This document shows positions 42,846-56,788 of a stretch of DNA of 64,000 nt, in pieces (position 1 is the stretch's first letter; each line of letters starts with the position of its first letter). The stretch lies in assembly GCF_007754155.1 (NCBI RefSeq), contig NZ_CP037423.1, forward strand, positions 3,906,001 through 3,970,000, in the 5' to 3' direction. Below the pieces are notes generated by a model. That model was not told the DNA's origin, made no database searches, and was given only the letters and a program-made list of their open reading frames with translations. Origin of the DNA: Stieleria neptunia (lineage in GTDB: Bacteria; Planctomycetota; Planctomycetia; Pirellulales; Pirellulaceae). Position numbers and translations under genes: made by a program.

Positions 42846-45800
42846 ATGGCAGTTACGTCCCAGCGTCGTCTGATCCCCACAACCGTACGTCACTTTGGAA
42901 CCGATCTGGGTGGCTTTGAGCTGCCTGATCTGACCGCCTTGCAGACGGCTTCCTACAAGGAATTCTTGCAAGAAGACGTCAACTCACTCACTCGCGAAGA
43001 CAAAGGGCTTGAAAGCGTCCTGCGAGAAATTTTCCCGATCGCCAGCTATGACGGGAACATCACGCTTGAGTACCTGCGTTACGAGCTCGGGAAGCCGCGC
43101 TACACGAGCCAGGAATGTCGGCAGTTGCGTCTGACCTATGGGATGCCGCTGCGGATTTGGCTGCGGCTGAATCGTGAAGAGCCCCACGAGGAAGAGGTCT
43201 ACTTGGGCGACATGCCGATCATGATGGGTGGCGGCGAATTCATCATCAATGGTGCCGAGCGTGTCGTTGTCAGCCAGCTTCACCGTTCGCCCGGCGTCGA
43301 TTTTGTCTGGGACACGGACACGACGACCGACCGCAAATTGCCTTCGTGCCGGGTGATCCCCGAACGCGGCAGTTGGGTGGAGTTCAACGTGACGAAGAAA
43401 GACGCGTTGACGGTCCGCATCGACCAGAGCGGGAAGTTCGCCGCGACGACCTTGTTGCGGGCGATGGATCCGAAGTACTCGACCGACGCCGATATTTTGC
43501 AAGCGTTTTACCCGACCCGCACCGAGAAGCTCTCCAGCGTCAAGAGCGCCGCGAAGATCGAAGGCAAGATCGCGGTCGACGACGTCGTCTTCCCCAGCGG
43601 TTCCGAACGGGCCGGTGAAATCATCATCGAAGCCGCCCACCGGATCACCAAAGAGATTGCCGAAGGGATCTGCGTCGCCGGTGTGACGAGCATCCAGTGC
43701 ATGGACGCCCCCCGGGTTCCGGTGATCTTCAACACGCTGATGGAAGACAACACCGCCAGCCACGAAGAAGCGTTGCTGCGGATCTACCAGCGGCTGCGTC
43801 CGGGCAACCCGCCGCAGTTGGAAAAGGCGCGTGTGTTGTTCGAAGAGAAGTTTTACGACGACAACCGCTACCGTCTCGGCAAGGTCGGCCGTTTCCGTTT
43901 GAATCGCAAGCTCGGATTGGGCGTCAGCGAATCGGTGATGACGCTGCGACCGGACGACATCATCGAATCGATTCGCTACCTGATCGAGCTGTTCGACCCG
44001 GACAGCGCCGCCGAAATCGACGACATCGATCACCTGGGCAACCGCCGGCTGCGAACGATCGACGAACTCGCTTGCGAAGAACTCCGCAAGGGATTCTTGA
44101 AACTGCGCCGCACGGTGCAGGAGCGGATGAGTGTCAAAGATGCCCAAGACATGACGCCGCGATCGTTGATCAACCCCAAGAGCGTCTCCGCGGCGATCGA
44201 TTATTTCTTCGGCCGCGGCGAGCTGTCTCAGGTCGTCGACCAGACCAACCCGCTCAGCCAACTGACGCACGAACGACGGCTGTCGGCACTCGGCCCGGGT
44301 GGTTTGAACCGAAAACGAGCCGGTTTCGAAGTTCGCGACGTGCACATTTCACACTACGGACGGATCTGCCCGATCGAGACGCCGGAAGGCACGAACATCG
44401 GTCTGATCAGCTCGTTGGCGATCTACGCCGGTGTCGATGACTACGGTTTCTTGATCACCCCGTATCGCTGCGTCAAAGAGGGCGTGGTGACCGACGAAGT
44501 GGTGTGGTTGCGGGCCGACGAGGAAAACGAAGCCTATGTGGCTCCGGCCGATACCGAGGTGAAAGACAAGGCGTTGGTCCCCGGACCGAACTTGATCGCC
44601 CGGGTCCGCAGTGACTTTAAGATCGTCCAGCCCAACCAGGTCAACTACATGGACGTCGCGCCGAGCCAGATGGTGGGCGTTTCGGCCGGTCTGATTCCGT
44701 TTTTGGAGCACGACGACGCCAACCGCGCGTTGATGGGGTCGAACATGCAGCGGCAAGCCGTTCCGTTGCTGGTCGCCGAGCCGCCGATCGTCGGCACCGG
44801 GATGGAACGCCAGGTCGCACGCAACAGTGCGATGGTGGTGCGTGCCCGCCGCGCCGGCAAAGTTACCTACGTCGATTCCAGCCGGATCGAAATCGGCAGC
44901 GATCACTACGAGCTGAAGAAGTACCAGGGGCTCAACGAACGCACCTGCCAAAACCAAAAGCCGTTGGTGCGGCTGGGCGATGACGTCACCCAAGGTCAAA
45001 TCATCGCCGATGGTGCCGCGACCCGCGACGGGGAACTTGCCCTGGGGCGGAACGTCCTGGTCGGGTTCATGTCCTTCGACGGATTCAACTACGAAGACGC
45101 GATCATCATCAGCGAAGAACTGGTGCGGAACGACACCTACACGTCGATTCACATCGAAGACTTTGACGTCGAAATCCGCGAAACCAAACTCGGCCGCGAA
45201 GAGTTCACGCGGGACATCCCCAACGTCAGCGAAAAAGCGCTTCGCAACCTGGACGAAAACGGCATCGTCCAAGTCGGGACGTACGTCAAGCCGGGCGACA
45301 TCCTGGTCGGCAAGGTCAGTCCGAAAAGCAAGACCGAACTGACGCCGGAAGAGAAGTTGCTGCACGCGATCTTTGGTCGCGCCGGTGAAGACGTCAAAAA
45401 CGACTCGTTGGAAGTTCCTTCGGGCATCGAAGGCATCGTGATCGACACGCACAAGTTCTCCCGGCGGATGAGTCTGTCCGAAGACGAGCGAAAGGAGTTT
45501 GAGCGTGAATTGAAAGAGGTCGAAGCGTCCGGCAACACGGAAATCGCCAGCACGTTCGAATCGCTGGTCCGCGACCTGGAAGACGCCGCCGGTGCGAAGC
45601 TGAAAGATTCGACCGGAACGCCACTGGCCGACGGCCAGGATCCGAAGTTCGTCGCCGAACGCGCGATCGCGTTCCGGCTGGATCACATCATGGATCAGGT
45701 CAAGGGCGAAGACAAACAGGAAGCGGTCCAGAAGGTTTTCGACACCCAATGGTCCAACGTTGAAGTCGCGATCGATCTTCGTGACCGAAAGCTCAACAGC

Positions 45801-46568
45801 ATGAAGCGGGGTGACGAACTTCGCAGCGGCGTGTTGCAGATGGCCAAGGTTTACATCGCCACCAAACGCGTGATCAGCGTCGGTGACAAGATGGCCGGCC
45901 GACACGGAAACAAGGGTGTGATCGCCAAGATCTTGCCGGTCGCCGACATGCCGTTTTTGCCTGACGGAACGCCGCTGCAAATCCTGCTCAATCCGCTGGG
46001 CGTTCCCAGTCGGATGAACGTCGGTCAGATTCTCGAGACGCACCTGGGATGGGCCGGAGCGAAACTGGGTTTCCAGTCCATCACGCCGGTCTTCAACGGT
46101 GCCAGCGAAGAAGACATCAACGAAGCCTTGGACGAGGCGGGGTTGCCGCGTCACGGGAAAGTCCGCTTGAGCGACGGTCGCACGGGCGAACCGATGGAGC
46201 AGGAGACGACGGTCGGCTACATCTATATGTTGAAACTGCACCACCTGGTCGACGACAAGGTTCACGCACGAAGCACCGGTCCGTATTCGTTGATCACCCA
46301 ACAACCGCTCGGCGGAAAGGCACGCTTCGGCGGCCAGCGTTTCGGCGAGATGGAAGTCTGGGCGTTGGAAGCCTACGGTGCCGCGTACATCCTGCAAGAA
46401 CTGTTGACCGTCAAGAGCGACGACGTGGAAGGCCGTACCAAGATTTACGAATCGATGGTCAAGGGAGAAAACACGCTGGAAGCCGGTACGCCGGCCAGCT
46501 TCGACGTCTTGACCAACGAGATCCGCGGCTTGGCGCTAAACATGCAGCTTGAAAAGAGACCGATTTAG
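42846..46568 (+). CDS. rpoB: RNA polymerase subunit beta
   Basis: 1240 residues from the ATG at 42846 (AGGAG 12 nt upstream). Catalyses RNA synthesis with beta prime; site of rifampicin binding. Clear segments: [15 protein letters not shown] at the N-terminus, [40 protein letters not shown] (about 453-472), [71 protein letters not shown] and [20 protein letters not shown]. In the rifampicin cluster the main E. coli positions D516, H526 and S531 are conserved, while several neighbours differ (F514V, M515V, N518T, E523Q, I524L, K527E, I530L). No rplJ/rplL upstream, unlike most bacteria. Confidence 0.98.
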   Translation: MAVTSQRRLIPTTVRHFGTDLGGFELPDLTALQTASYKEFLQEDVNSLTREDKGLESVLREIFPIASYDGNITLEYLRYELGKPRYTSQECRQLRLTYGMPLRIWLRLNREEPHEEEVYLGDMPIMMGGGEFIINGAERVVVSQLHRSPGVDFVWDTDTTTDRKLPSCRVIPERGSWVEFNVTKKDALTVRIDQSGKFAATTLLRAMDPKYSTDADILQAFYPTRTEKLSSVKSAAKIEGKIAVDDVVFPSGSERAGEIIIEAAHRITKEIAEGICVAGVTSIQCMDAPRVPVIFNTLMEDNTASHEEALLRIYQRLRPGNPPQLEKARVLFEEKFYDDNRYRLGKVGRFRLNRKLGLGVSESVMTLRPDDIIESIRYLIELFDPDSAAEIDDIDHLGNRRLRTIDELACEELRKGFLKLRRTVQERMSVKDAQDMTPRSLINPKSVSAAIDYFFGRGELSQVVDQTNPLSQLTHERRLSALGPGGLNRKRAGFEVRDVHISHYGRICPIETPEGTNIGLISSLAIYAGVDDYGFLITPYRCVKEGVVTDEVVWLRADEENEAYVAPADTEVKDKALVPGPNLIARVRSDFKIVQPNQVNYMDVAPSQMVGVSAGLIPFLEHDDANRALMGSNMQRQAVPLLVAEPPIVGTGMERQVARNSAMVVRARRAGKVTYVDSSRIEIGSDHYELKKYQGLNERTCQNQKPLVRLGDDVTQGQIIADGAATRDGELALGRNVLVGFMSFDGFNYEDAIIISEELVRNDTYTSIHIEDFDVEIRETKLGREEFTRDIPNVSEKALRNLDENGIVQVGTYVKPGDILVGKVSPKSKTELTPEEKLLHAIFGRAGEDVKNDSLEVPSGIEGIVIDTHKFSRRMSLSEDERKEFERELKEVEASGNTEIASTFESLVRDLEDAAGAKLKDSTGTPLADGQDPKFVAERAIAFRLDHIMDQVKGEDKQEAVQKVFDTQWSNVEVAIDLRDRKLNSMKRGDELRSGVLQMAKVYIATKRVISVGDKMAGRHGNKGVIAKILPVADMPFLPDGTPLQILLNPLGVPSRMNVGQILETHLGWAGAKLGFQSITPVFNGASEEDINEALDEAGLPRHGKVRLSDGRTGEPMEQETTVGYIYMLKLHHLVDDKVHARSTGPYSLITQQPLGGKARFGGQRFGEMEVWALEAYGAAYILQELLTVKSDDVEGRTKIYESMVKGENTLEAGTPASFDVLTNEIRGLALNMQLEKRPI

Positions 46569-46784
46569 AGCTCTGGGAACGGCTGACTGCGTGAACCCCG
46601 CAGTCAGCTCGGCCGTCACGGCGGACGGGTCGATTGCGACCGGTCGGCGGAGACGGCCCGGCGGACTCACGTGCCGCCGCACGCCGATTCAATCGCCGCA
46701 ACCGCACCAACAACCGGTTGCTGCCACCTTCAATACAAATCAATAGCTAACTGCTAACCGCTAACTGCTAAAGGCTTTCATATC
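46569..46784. other. rpoB-rpoC spacer with a CTAACTG direct repeat
   Basis: 216 bp, long for this junction. Ends with a run of direct repeats (CTAACTGCTAA twice with CCG between, 46747-46772) just before the rpoC start; AAAGG at 46770-46774 can serve as Shine-Dalgarno. No gene seen. Confidence 0.6.
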
Positions 46785-51194
<4,410 letters not shown>

Positions 51195-51202
51195 ACGTCG
51201 CA

Positions 51203-51297
51203 CGGAAGAATAAGTGGGATAGGCTTCCAGCCTGTCGACGCTGGAATGACAGGCTGGAAGCCTATCCCACAATCAATCCCCGCCACTTATTCTTCCG
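51203..51297 (+). repeat. Nested palindrome of family C after rpoC
   Basis: Inner perfect arms at 51214-51236 and 51248-51270 (23 bp each, built on AGGCTTCCAGCCTGTC) with an 11-nt loop, flanked by outer arms CGGAAGAATAAGTG (51203-51216) and CACTTATTCTTCCG (51284-51297), also perfect. It starts 9 bp after the rpoC stop codon, so it could terminate rpoBC, although no T-run follows. Related copies lie at 3398, 24505, 34466 and 56701. Confidence 0.88.
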
Positions 51298-51304
51298 ACG
51301 GTCC

Positions 51305-51340
51305 TCAATCGACAGCCCGCTCGCGCCGTTCCGCTAAAAG
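51305..51340. repeat. Element A, half copy
   Basis: ATCGACAGCCCGCTCGCGCC followed by GTTCCGCTAAAA is the right half of element A as seen at 52588-52611. The left half is missing. Located between the rpoC palindrome and the YbhN-like gene. Confidence 0.7.
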
Positions 51341-51389
51341 CGCGTCCCAGCATTGACCCTTCTTCAGGCGGCCGACTATTCTGCCGCCT

Positions 51390-52427
51390 ATGAAATCTAA
51401 GCGTCACCTCTTTGCAACGTTTTGCAAAATCGCGATCCCGCTGGGGATCATCGTTTTCCTGCTGTTCCGGGTCGAACCGCAGCAGTGGGAGACGCTCTCG
51501 CAGCACGACAAGAACTACCCGCTGCTGGTGGGCGCGTTGTTGGTCGCCGTTGCCGCGATCAGTCTTTCGTTCATCCGCTGGTGTTTGCTCGTTCGCTGCC
51601 AGGGGATCGAGCTGACGGTTTTGGAAGCGTTCCGATTGGGCGCGATCTGTTTTCTGCTGAATTTTGTTTCCGCCGGTAGCGTCGGCGGCGACCTGTTCAA
51701 AGCGATTTTTTTGGCCAAACGTCGGCCGGGCCGTCGCGTTCAGGCCGTCGCGTCGGTGCTGGTCGATCGCGGAGTCGGTCTGTACGGGCTGTTGCTGCTG
51801 GCTTCAGTCGCGTTCTATTTCCAGCCCGGTGGTGATGCGTCCGCCCTCGGCGGCGAGGAGATGCATCAATTGAAACTGGGGACAGCGATCCTGGTCGGTG
51901 TCGGCACGGCGGTTCTGGCGGGTTTGGTGTTTGGCGGTCGCGTCGTCGATCGCTTGGTCCGCTGGGGCGAGAGACTGCCGGTGATCGGAGGAGTGATTCA
52001 CCGCGTCGGTCCACCGCTGCGAATGTTCCACGATCACCCGATCGCGTTTGGGATTTCGATTCTGATGAGTATCGGCGTGCATGCGATGCTGACGCTCAGC
52101 ATGTACCTGATCGCCCGCGGGCTGTACCCGTCGGTTCCTTCCCTGGGCGATCATTTCATCATCGTGCCGATCGGGATGTTGGCATCGGCGTTGCCCCTGA
52201 CGCCCGCCGGGATCGGGGTGTTCGAAGCCGCGATCGAGTGGCTCTATAAATTGATTCCCTCCGAGCCGACCGACGCATCGGGAACCTTGATCGCGCTGGT
52301 TTTTGAAATGGTCAAAGTGATCATCGCGATCATCGGCACGGTGTTCTACTGGACCGCGGGCGCTGAGGTGAAAGAGAGTTTGGAAGAAGCCGAACACGCC
52401 GAGGAAAGCGGTGAGCCCTTGGAGTAG
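51390..52427 (+). CDS. YbhN/UPF0104 (LPG synthase TM region) membrane protein
   Basis: 345 residues, about eight membrane helices. Matches the lysylphosphatidylglycerol synthase transmembrane family (flippase part without the synthase domain): RWCLLVRCQGIELTVLEAFR, LLNFVSAGSVGGDLFKAIFL (about 90-110), RVQAVASVLVDRGVGLYGLL, ALPLTPAGIGVFEAAIEWLY (about 268-288). Ends in an acidic tail. In the GxGG and PxTPGGxG-type signatures it follows YbhN/AglD2-like proteins, which are linked to lipid or glycolipid translocation. The partner synthase is not in the window. Confidence 0.9.
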   Translation: MKSKRHLFATFCKIAIPLGIIVFLLFRVEPQQWETLSQHDKNYPLLVGALLVAVAAISLSFIRWCLLVRCQGIELTVLEAFRLGAICFLLNFVSAGSVGGDLFKAIFLAKRRPGRRVQAVASVLVDRGVGLYGLLLLASVAFYFQPGGDASALGGEEMHQLKLGTAILVGVGTAVLAGLVFGGRVVDRLVRWGERLPVIGGVIHRVGPPLRMFHDHPIAFGISILMSIGVHAMLTLSMYLIARGLYPSVPSLGDHFIIVPIGMLASALPLTPAGIGVFEAAIEWLYKLIPSEPTDASGTLIALVFEMVKVIIAIIGTVFYWTAGAEVKESLEEAEHAEESGEPLE

Positions 52428-52481
52428 GCCTGGGGGGTGCAGAGCGTTTGTCTCCCGAAAGGGTAACCCGGTGAAGGATTT

Positions 52482-52610
52482 GTTAGCGGCAGGGCGCGAG
52501 CGGGCTGTCGATTTTGTGAGCCGCGACGCGTAAGCGGCCGGGCACTGCGACGCTGCCCGGGGCCTTACGGCCAGCGGCTCATCATTAGCCCGCTCGCGCC
52601 GTTCCGCTAA
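52482..52610. repeat. Composite element A/B, copy 6 (B inverted)
   Basis: Left arm GTTAGCGGCAGGGCGCGAGC (52482-), right arm ending CTCGCGCCGTTCCGCTAA (to 52610). In the loop the B core reads CGCGTAAGCGG ... GGCCTTACGGCC, the reverse of its order in copies 1 and 5. It lacks the CGCTGTGAAGCATTT terminal repeats. Lies in the gap between the YbhN-like gene and the second PSCyt gene. Confidence 0.82.
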
Positions 52611-52697
52611 AACAAATTCAACACGCCACGTTGAGGGCCGCGGTTCAATCGATCGCGCGGGGTTTCAGGTTCGCTGTATCGCTGGCCGGTTTGTGTT

Positions 52698-52703
52698 TAC
52701 AAT
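52698..52703 (+). promoter_or_regulatory. TACAAT -10-like box before PSCyt gene 2
   Basis: TTTACAAT at 52696-52703, only 7 bp before the ATG at 52710. A -10 here would place the transcription start at or next to the start codon, implying a leaderless or nearly leaderless message. Confidence 0.3.
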
Positions 52704-52709
52704 TCAGGG

Positions 52710-55157
52710 ATGAGAACTTCAATCCTGGTCATCCTTGCGATGACCCTATCGATCATGGTGGAAACCGGTGCCGCCGACCCGGCTCCGGTCGCAATCGATT
52801 TTTCACGTGAAATCCTGCCGGTCCTATCGGACAAGTGTTTCGTCTGTCACGGACCCGACACCGACGAAGAGGTTGCGTTGCGTTTGGATTCCTACGAGGC
52901 GGCGACCAGCGATCTCGGCGGATACCGGGCGATCGACCCGGATGATTTGGCATCCAGCGAACTGGTGCTGCGGATTTTGTCCGAAGACGATCCGATGCCG
53001 CCCGCGGAGGCGGAAAAACAGCTAACTGATGCCGAGAAACGATTGCTCACCGAGTGGGTTTCCCAGGGCGGTGAGTATTCCCAGCACTGGGCGTTCATTC
53101 CGCCTAAAAAACGTCTGCCGTCCCTGCCCGACAGCGGCGCTGCCCGGTCGCAGATCAATCCGATCGATTGGTTCGTGGCGGCGAAACAACGCGGTCGCCA
53201 GATCGACTTTGCCCCCGAAGCCGCGCCGGAAACCCTCGCCCGACGGGCATCCTTGACGCTTTGCGGGTTGCCGCCCGAACCGCAGCAGCTGGCGGAATTT
53301 CTGAGGGACGGCCGAGCCGACGCGTACGAGCGGTATGTCGATCGCTTGCTGAACAAGTCCAGCTTTGGAGAACATCAGGCACGGCATTGGCTCGACGCGG
53401 TGCGTTACGGTGACACCCACGGTTTGCATTTGGACAACCGCCGTGGTGTCTATCCCTACCGCGACTGGGTCGTGTCGGCGCTCAATGAAAATTTGCCGCT
53501 GGACGATTTCATCACGTGGCAATTGGCGGGCGACTTGCTGCCCGATCCCAGCATGGAGCAATTGGTCGCGACCGGGTATGTCCGGATGAATCCGACCAGC
53601 GGCGAGGGCGGCGCGATCGAAGCGGAGTACCAAGCGAAGAACAACTTTGACCGAACCGAAAATCTGGGGGCGGTGTTGTTGGGCATGACGCTCACCTGTG
53701 CCCGTTGCCACACGCACAAGTATGACCCGGTGCCGCAGACGGAGTATTACCGTTTGATGGCGTTTTTTAACAGCACGGCCGAGCCGGCCTTGGACCGGAA
53801 TAAATACGACTATGGGCCGACAACCAAAGCGCCGAGCGATCCGAGTCAATGGGCGCAATGGCGACAACTGAACGACCGGCTGGAACAGTTGATTGATGCG
53901 GCGACGGATGAGATCGCGGATACAGACGCGGCCTCGAAAGCATGGTCCGATGCGACGGATCGAGAAAAACTGGAATCGTTGGCCGACCCCGACGGCCGGT
54001 TTTCGTCGTTGAGCGTGCACACCGAAGCGGCGTTGCTGAGACAGAAACTCGAATCATTGGAGCAAGGTTTTACAACCACGCTTGTCGCGAAGGACTTGCC
54101 GACACCGCGGCCGACTCGCGTGCTCAGCCGTGGAGAGTACAACCTGCCCATCGGCGATCCGCTCGAGCCCGGCGTGCTGACGGCCATGGGAGCCTTTCCT
54201 GAAGGAGCGCCGCGGGATCGATTGGGGCTGGCACAATGGCTGACCTCACCCAATCATCCGACCGTCGCGCGGGTGTTGATCAACCGCGTCTGGCAACAGA
54301 CCTTTGGGCACGGACTGGTTCGAACTCCCGAAGATTTTGGTTTGCAGGGAGCTTACCCGACGCACCCTGATTTGCTGGACTGGCTGGCCGTGGAGTTGCT
54401 AGAAAGTGGCTGGGATCTCAAGCATCTGTTGCGGATGATGGTCACCAGCCGAACCTTTCGTCAAAGCTCGGCCTGGCGGCAGGACGTCGATGATCCGGAA
54501 AACCGACTTTGGTCACGTGGGCCGAGCTATCGGTTGGACGCGGAAGTGATTCGCGACATCGGCCTTTGGTCCGGCAACTTGCTCGATCCACTGATGGGCG
54601 GCGAAGGCGTCAAACCGTACCAGCCCGCCGGGATGTGGCAGGCGTTGGCTCATCCGGCCAGCAACACCAAGAGCTACGAGCGCGATCACGGACGGAGACT
54701 TTATCGCCGCAGCTTGTACGTCTATTGGAAACGCACCAGCCCGCATCCGATGATGACTTTGTTTGATGCCCCGGATCGGGAGACGAGTTGCGTTCGTCGC
54801 TCGCGGACCAGCACGGCACTGCAATCGTTGGCGCTGCTCAATGAAACCCAGCGGATTGAAATGGCCCGCATGTTGGCCCAGCGATTGATGCACGAGCGGA
54901 GTGACGTTGGGTCGCGAATGGATCTGCTGTTTCGTCTGCTCGCCAGTCGAGGGCCGTCGCCGACCGAAACCGATGCGTTCGAGCAATTGTTGCAGAAAAT
55001 GCTTCAGCGGTATCGCGACAACGCGGACGACGCCCGCGCCTTGCTCTCGACCGGCGATATCGCCAGAGATGAAACGTTGGACCCCGCCGAGCACGCCGCC
55101 TGGACCCAAGTCGCGTTGACCCTGTTGGCCAGCGACCTGGCGATCATTTTGTACTAA
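52710..55157 (+). CDS. PSCyt1/DUF1549/DUF1553 protein 2
   Basis: 815 residues. Signal peptide (RTSILVILAMTLSIMVETGA), PSCyt1 with SDKCFVCHGPDTDEEVALRL (about residues 40-60), DUF1549 (about 140-350: NPIDWFVAAKQRGRQIDFAP, HQARHWLDAVRYGDTHGLHL, CARCHTHKYDPVPQTEYYRL) and DUF1553 (about 480-740: [60 protein letters not shown]). It lacks the galactose-binding-like insert of the paralogue at 36306, hence about 200 residues shorter. The stop is 13 bp before the DUF1501 gene. Confidence 0.92.
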   Translation: MRTSILVILAMTLSIMVETGAADPAPVAIDFSREILPVLSDKCFVCHGPDTDEEVALRLDSYEAATSDLGGYRAIDPDDLASSELVLRILSEDDPMPPAEAEKQLTDAEKRLLTEWVSQGGEYSQHWAFIPPKKRLPSLPDSGAARSQINPIDWFVAAKQRGRQIDFAPEAAPETLARRASLTLCGLPPEPQQLAEFLRDGRADAYERYVDRLLNKSSFGEHQARHWLDAVRYGDTHGLHLDNRRGVYPYRDWVVSALNENLPLDDFITWQLAGDLLPDPSMEQLVATGYVRMNPTSGEGGAIEAEYQAKNNFDRTENLGAVLLGMTLTCARCHTHKYDPVPQTEYYRLMAFFNSTAEPALDRNKYDYGPTTKAPSDPSQWAQWRQLNDRLEQLIDAATDEIADTDAASKAWSDATDREKLESLADPDGRFSSLSVHTEAALLRQKLESLEQGFTTTLVAKDLPTPRPTRVLSRGEYNLPIGDPLEPGVLTAMGAFPEGAPRDRLGLAQWLTSPNHPTVARVLINRVWQQTFGHGLVRTPEDFGLQGAYPTHPDLLDWLAVELLESGWDLKHLLRMMVTSRTFRQSSAWRQDVDDPENRLWSRGPSYRLDAEVIRDIGLWSGNLLDPLMGGEGVKPYQPAGMWQALAHPASNTKSYERDHGRRLYRRSLYVYWKRTSPHPMMTLFDAPDRETSCVRRSRTSTALQSLALLNETQRIEMARMLAQRLMHERSDVGSRMDLLFRLLASRGPSPTETDAFEQLLQKMLQRYRDNADDARALLSTGDIARDETLDPAEHAAWTQVALTLLASDLAIILY

Positions 55158-55170
55158 ACGAGATTGACTG

Positions 55171-56685
55171 ATGAACCTTTCTGACGCACTGCATCGGCAG
55201 CAACTGGCGACGACGCGGCGGCAACTGTTCGGCCGCACGGCACTCGGGTTGGGAACCGCTTCGATGGCGGGCCTGTTGGGTGACGAGTTGTCGGCAGCGG
55301 GAACCGGCGCAGCGACGACCGGTGGCGGCCTGCATCACATGCCCACCGCCAAACGCGTGATTTACCTGTTCATGAGCGGCGGACCGAGCCAACATGACCT
55401 CTGGGATTACAAGCCCAAGTTGGCCGACATGTTCGGCGAACAATTGCCGGCCGAAGTCCGTGACGGCCAGCGGATCACGGGCATGACGTCCAATCAAAAG
55501 AGTGGATTGCCGCTTTGTCCCAGCAAGTACAAGTTCACCAAGCACGACAACAATCAAGACGGGGTCTGGATCAGCGAGTTGCTGCCGCACACCGCCAAGG
55601 TCGCGCGAGAATTGTGTGTCGTGCACAGCACGTTTACCGAAGCGATCAATCATGATCCGGCGGTCACCTACATTCAAACGGGCAGCCAGATCGCGGGCCG
55701 CCCCAGTTTGGGTGCCTGGCTGAGTTATGGTCTGGGCAGCATGAATGAAGATCTGCCGCATTACGTGGTGATGCACGCGCATTCAAAGCACGCCGAACAG
55801 AGTCTGTTCAATCGACTGTGGGGACCGGGATTCTTGCCGGCCGATCACCAAGGCATGTTGCTGCGCAGCAGCGGCGATCCGGTCTTGTACCTGAGCAATC
55901 CACCGGGCGTGACGTCGTCCGATCGCCGTAACCAGCTTGATGCGTTGGCGGCGATCAACCAGGAACAGCACCGGCACTTTGGCAACCCCGAGATTCTGGC
56001 GCGGATCAAGCAACATGAAATGGCGTACCGGATGCAAACCTCGGTTCCGGAGTTGATGGATTTTTCCAGTGAGTCGGAGTCGACCTTCGAGCTCTACGGC
56101 GAGGAAGCCCGGACGCCGGGGACATTCGCGGCGTGTTGCTTGAACGCCCGCCGTTTGGCCGAACGGGGAGTCCGCAATATCCAGATCTTCCATCGGGGGT
56201 GGGACGCCCACGGTCGGTTGCCGACCGAGCATGAATCACAGTGCAAAGACGTCGACCAGGGGTGTGCCGCTCTGGTGCACGATCTGCGGCAGCGCGGCAT
56301 GCTGGACGATACGTTGGTGATTTGGGGCGGCGAATTCGGCCGCACCGTGTACTGCCAAGGCAATCTGACACGGGAAAATTACGGACGCGACCATCACCCG
56401 CGTTGCTTCACCGTTTGGATGGCCGGCGGGGGCATCAAGGCGGGGATCACGTACGGGCGGACGGATGATTACGGCTACAACATCGTCAACGCCGACGGCA
56501 GCCCGATGATCCCGCGTCCCGAAAAGGAGCATTGGACTCCGGGGACGATGCACATCCACGACCTCAACGCGACGATCTTGCACCTGTTGGGCATCGATCA
56601 TCGCAAACTGACCTATCGCTACCAGGGACGTGATTTTCGGCTGACGGACGTGGATGGGCACGTCATGCACGACTTGATCGCGTGA
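55171..56685 (+). CDS. DUF1501 protein 2
   Basis: 504 residues. Twin-arginine-like signal TRRQLFGRTALGLGTASMAG at about residues 15-35. DUF1501 segments: RVIYLFMSGGPSQHDLWDYK (about 60-80), CVVHSTFTEAINHDPAVTYI, LGAWLSYGLGSMNEDLPHYV, NIQIFHRGWDAHGRLPTEHE, LVIWGGEFGRTVYCQG, NYGRDHHPRCFTVWMAGGGI, LNATILHLLGIDHRKLTYRY. Paralogue of the protein at 39353. Paired with the PSCyt gene 13 bp upstream. Confidence 0.93.
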   Translation: MNLSDALHRQQLATTRRQLFGRTALGLGTASMAGLLGDELSAAGTGAATTGGGLHHMPTAKRVIYLFMSGGPSQHDLWDYKPKLADMFGEQLPAEVRDGQRITGMTSNQKSGLPLCPSKYKFTKHDNNQDGVWISELLPHTAKVARELCVVHSTFTEAINHDPAVTYIQTGSQIAGRPSLGAWLSYGLGSMNEDLPHYVVMHAHSKHAEQSLFNRLWGPGFLPADHQGMLLRSSGDPVLYLSNPPGVTSSDRRNQLDALAAINQEQHRHFGNPEILARIKQHEMAYRMQTSVPELMDFSSESESTFELYGEEARTPGTFAACCLNARRLAERGVRNIQIFHRGWDAHGRLPTEHESQCKDVDQGCAALVHDLRQRGMLDDTLVIWGGEFGRTVYCQGNLTRENYGRDHHPRCFTVWMAGGGIKAGITYGRTDDYGYNIVNADGSPMIPRPEKEHWTPGTMHIHDLNATILHLLGIDHRKLTYRYQGRDFRLTDVDGHVMHDLIA

Positions 56686-56698
56686 CCGACCAGAGCGA

Positions 56699-56760
56699 GA
56701 AAGTACGACGGCCTTTCCAGACCGTCGAAACCAGCGACAGCCTGGAAAGGCTGTCGTACA
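56699..56760. repeat. Repeat family C-like hairpin between convergent genes
   Basis: TACGACGGCCTTTCCAGACC faces GACAGCCTGGAAAGGCTGTC, an inverted repeat of about 20-bp arms with mismatches. Its TTTCCAG core relates it to family C. Lies between the convergent DUF1501 and DUF1080 genes and could terminate both. Confidence 0.7.
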
Positions 56761-56788
56761 TGAGCCTGCTAAACCCGTGATGACGTGC

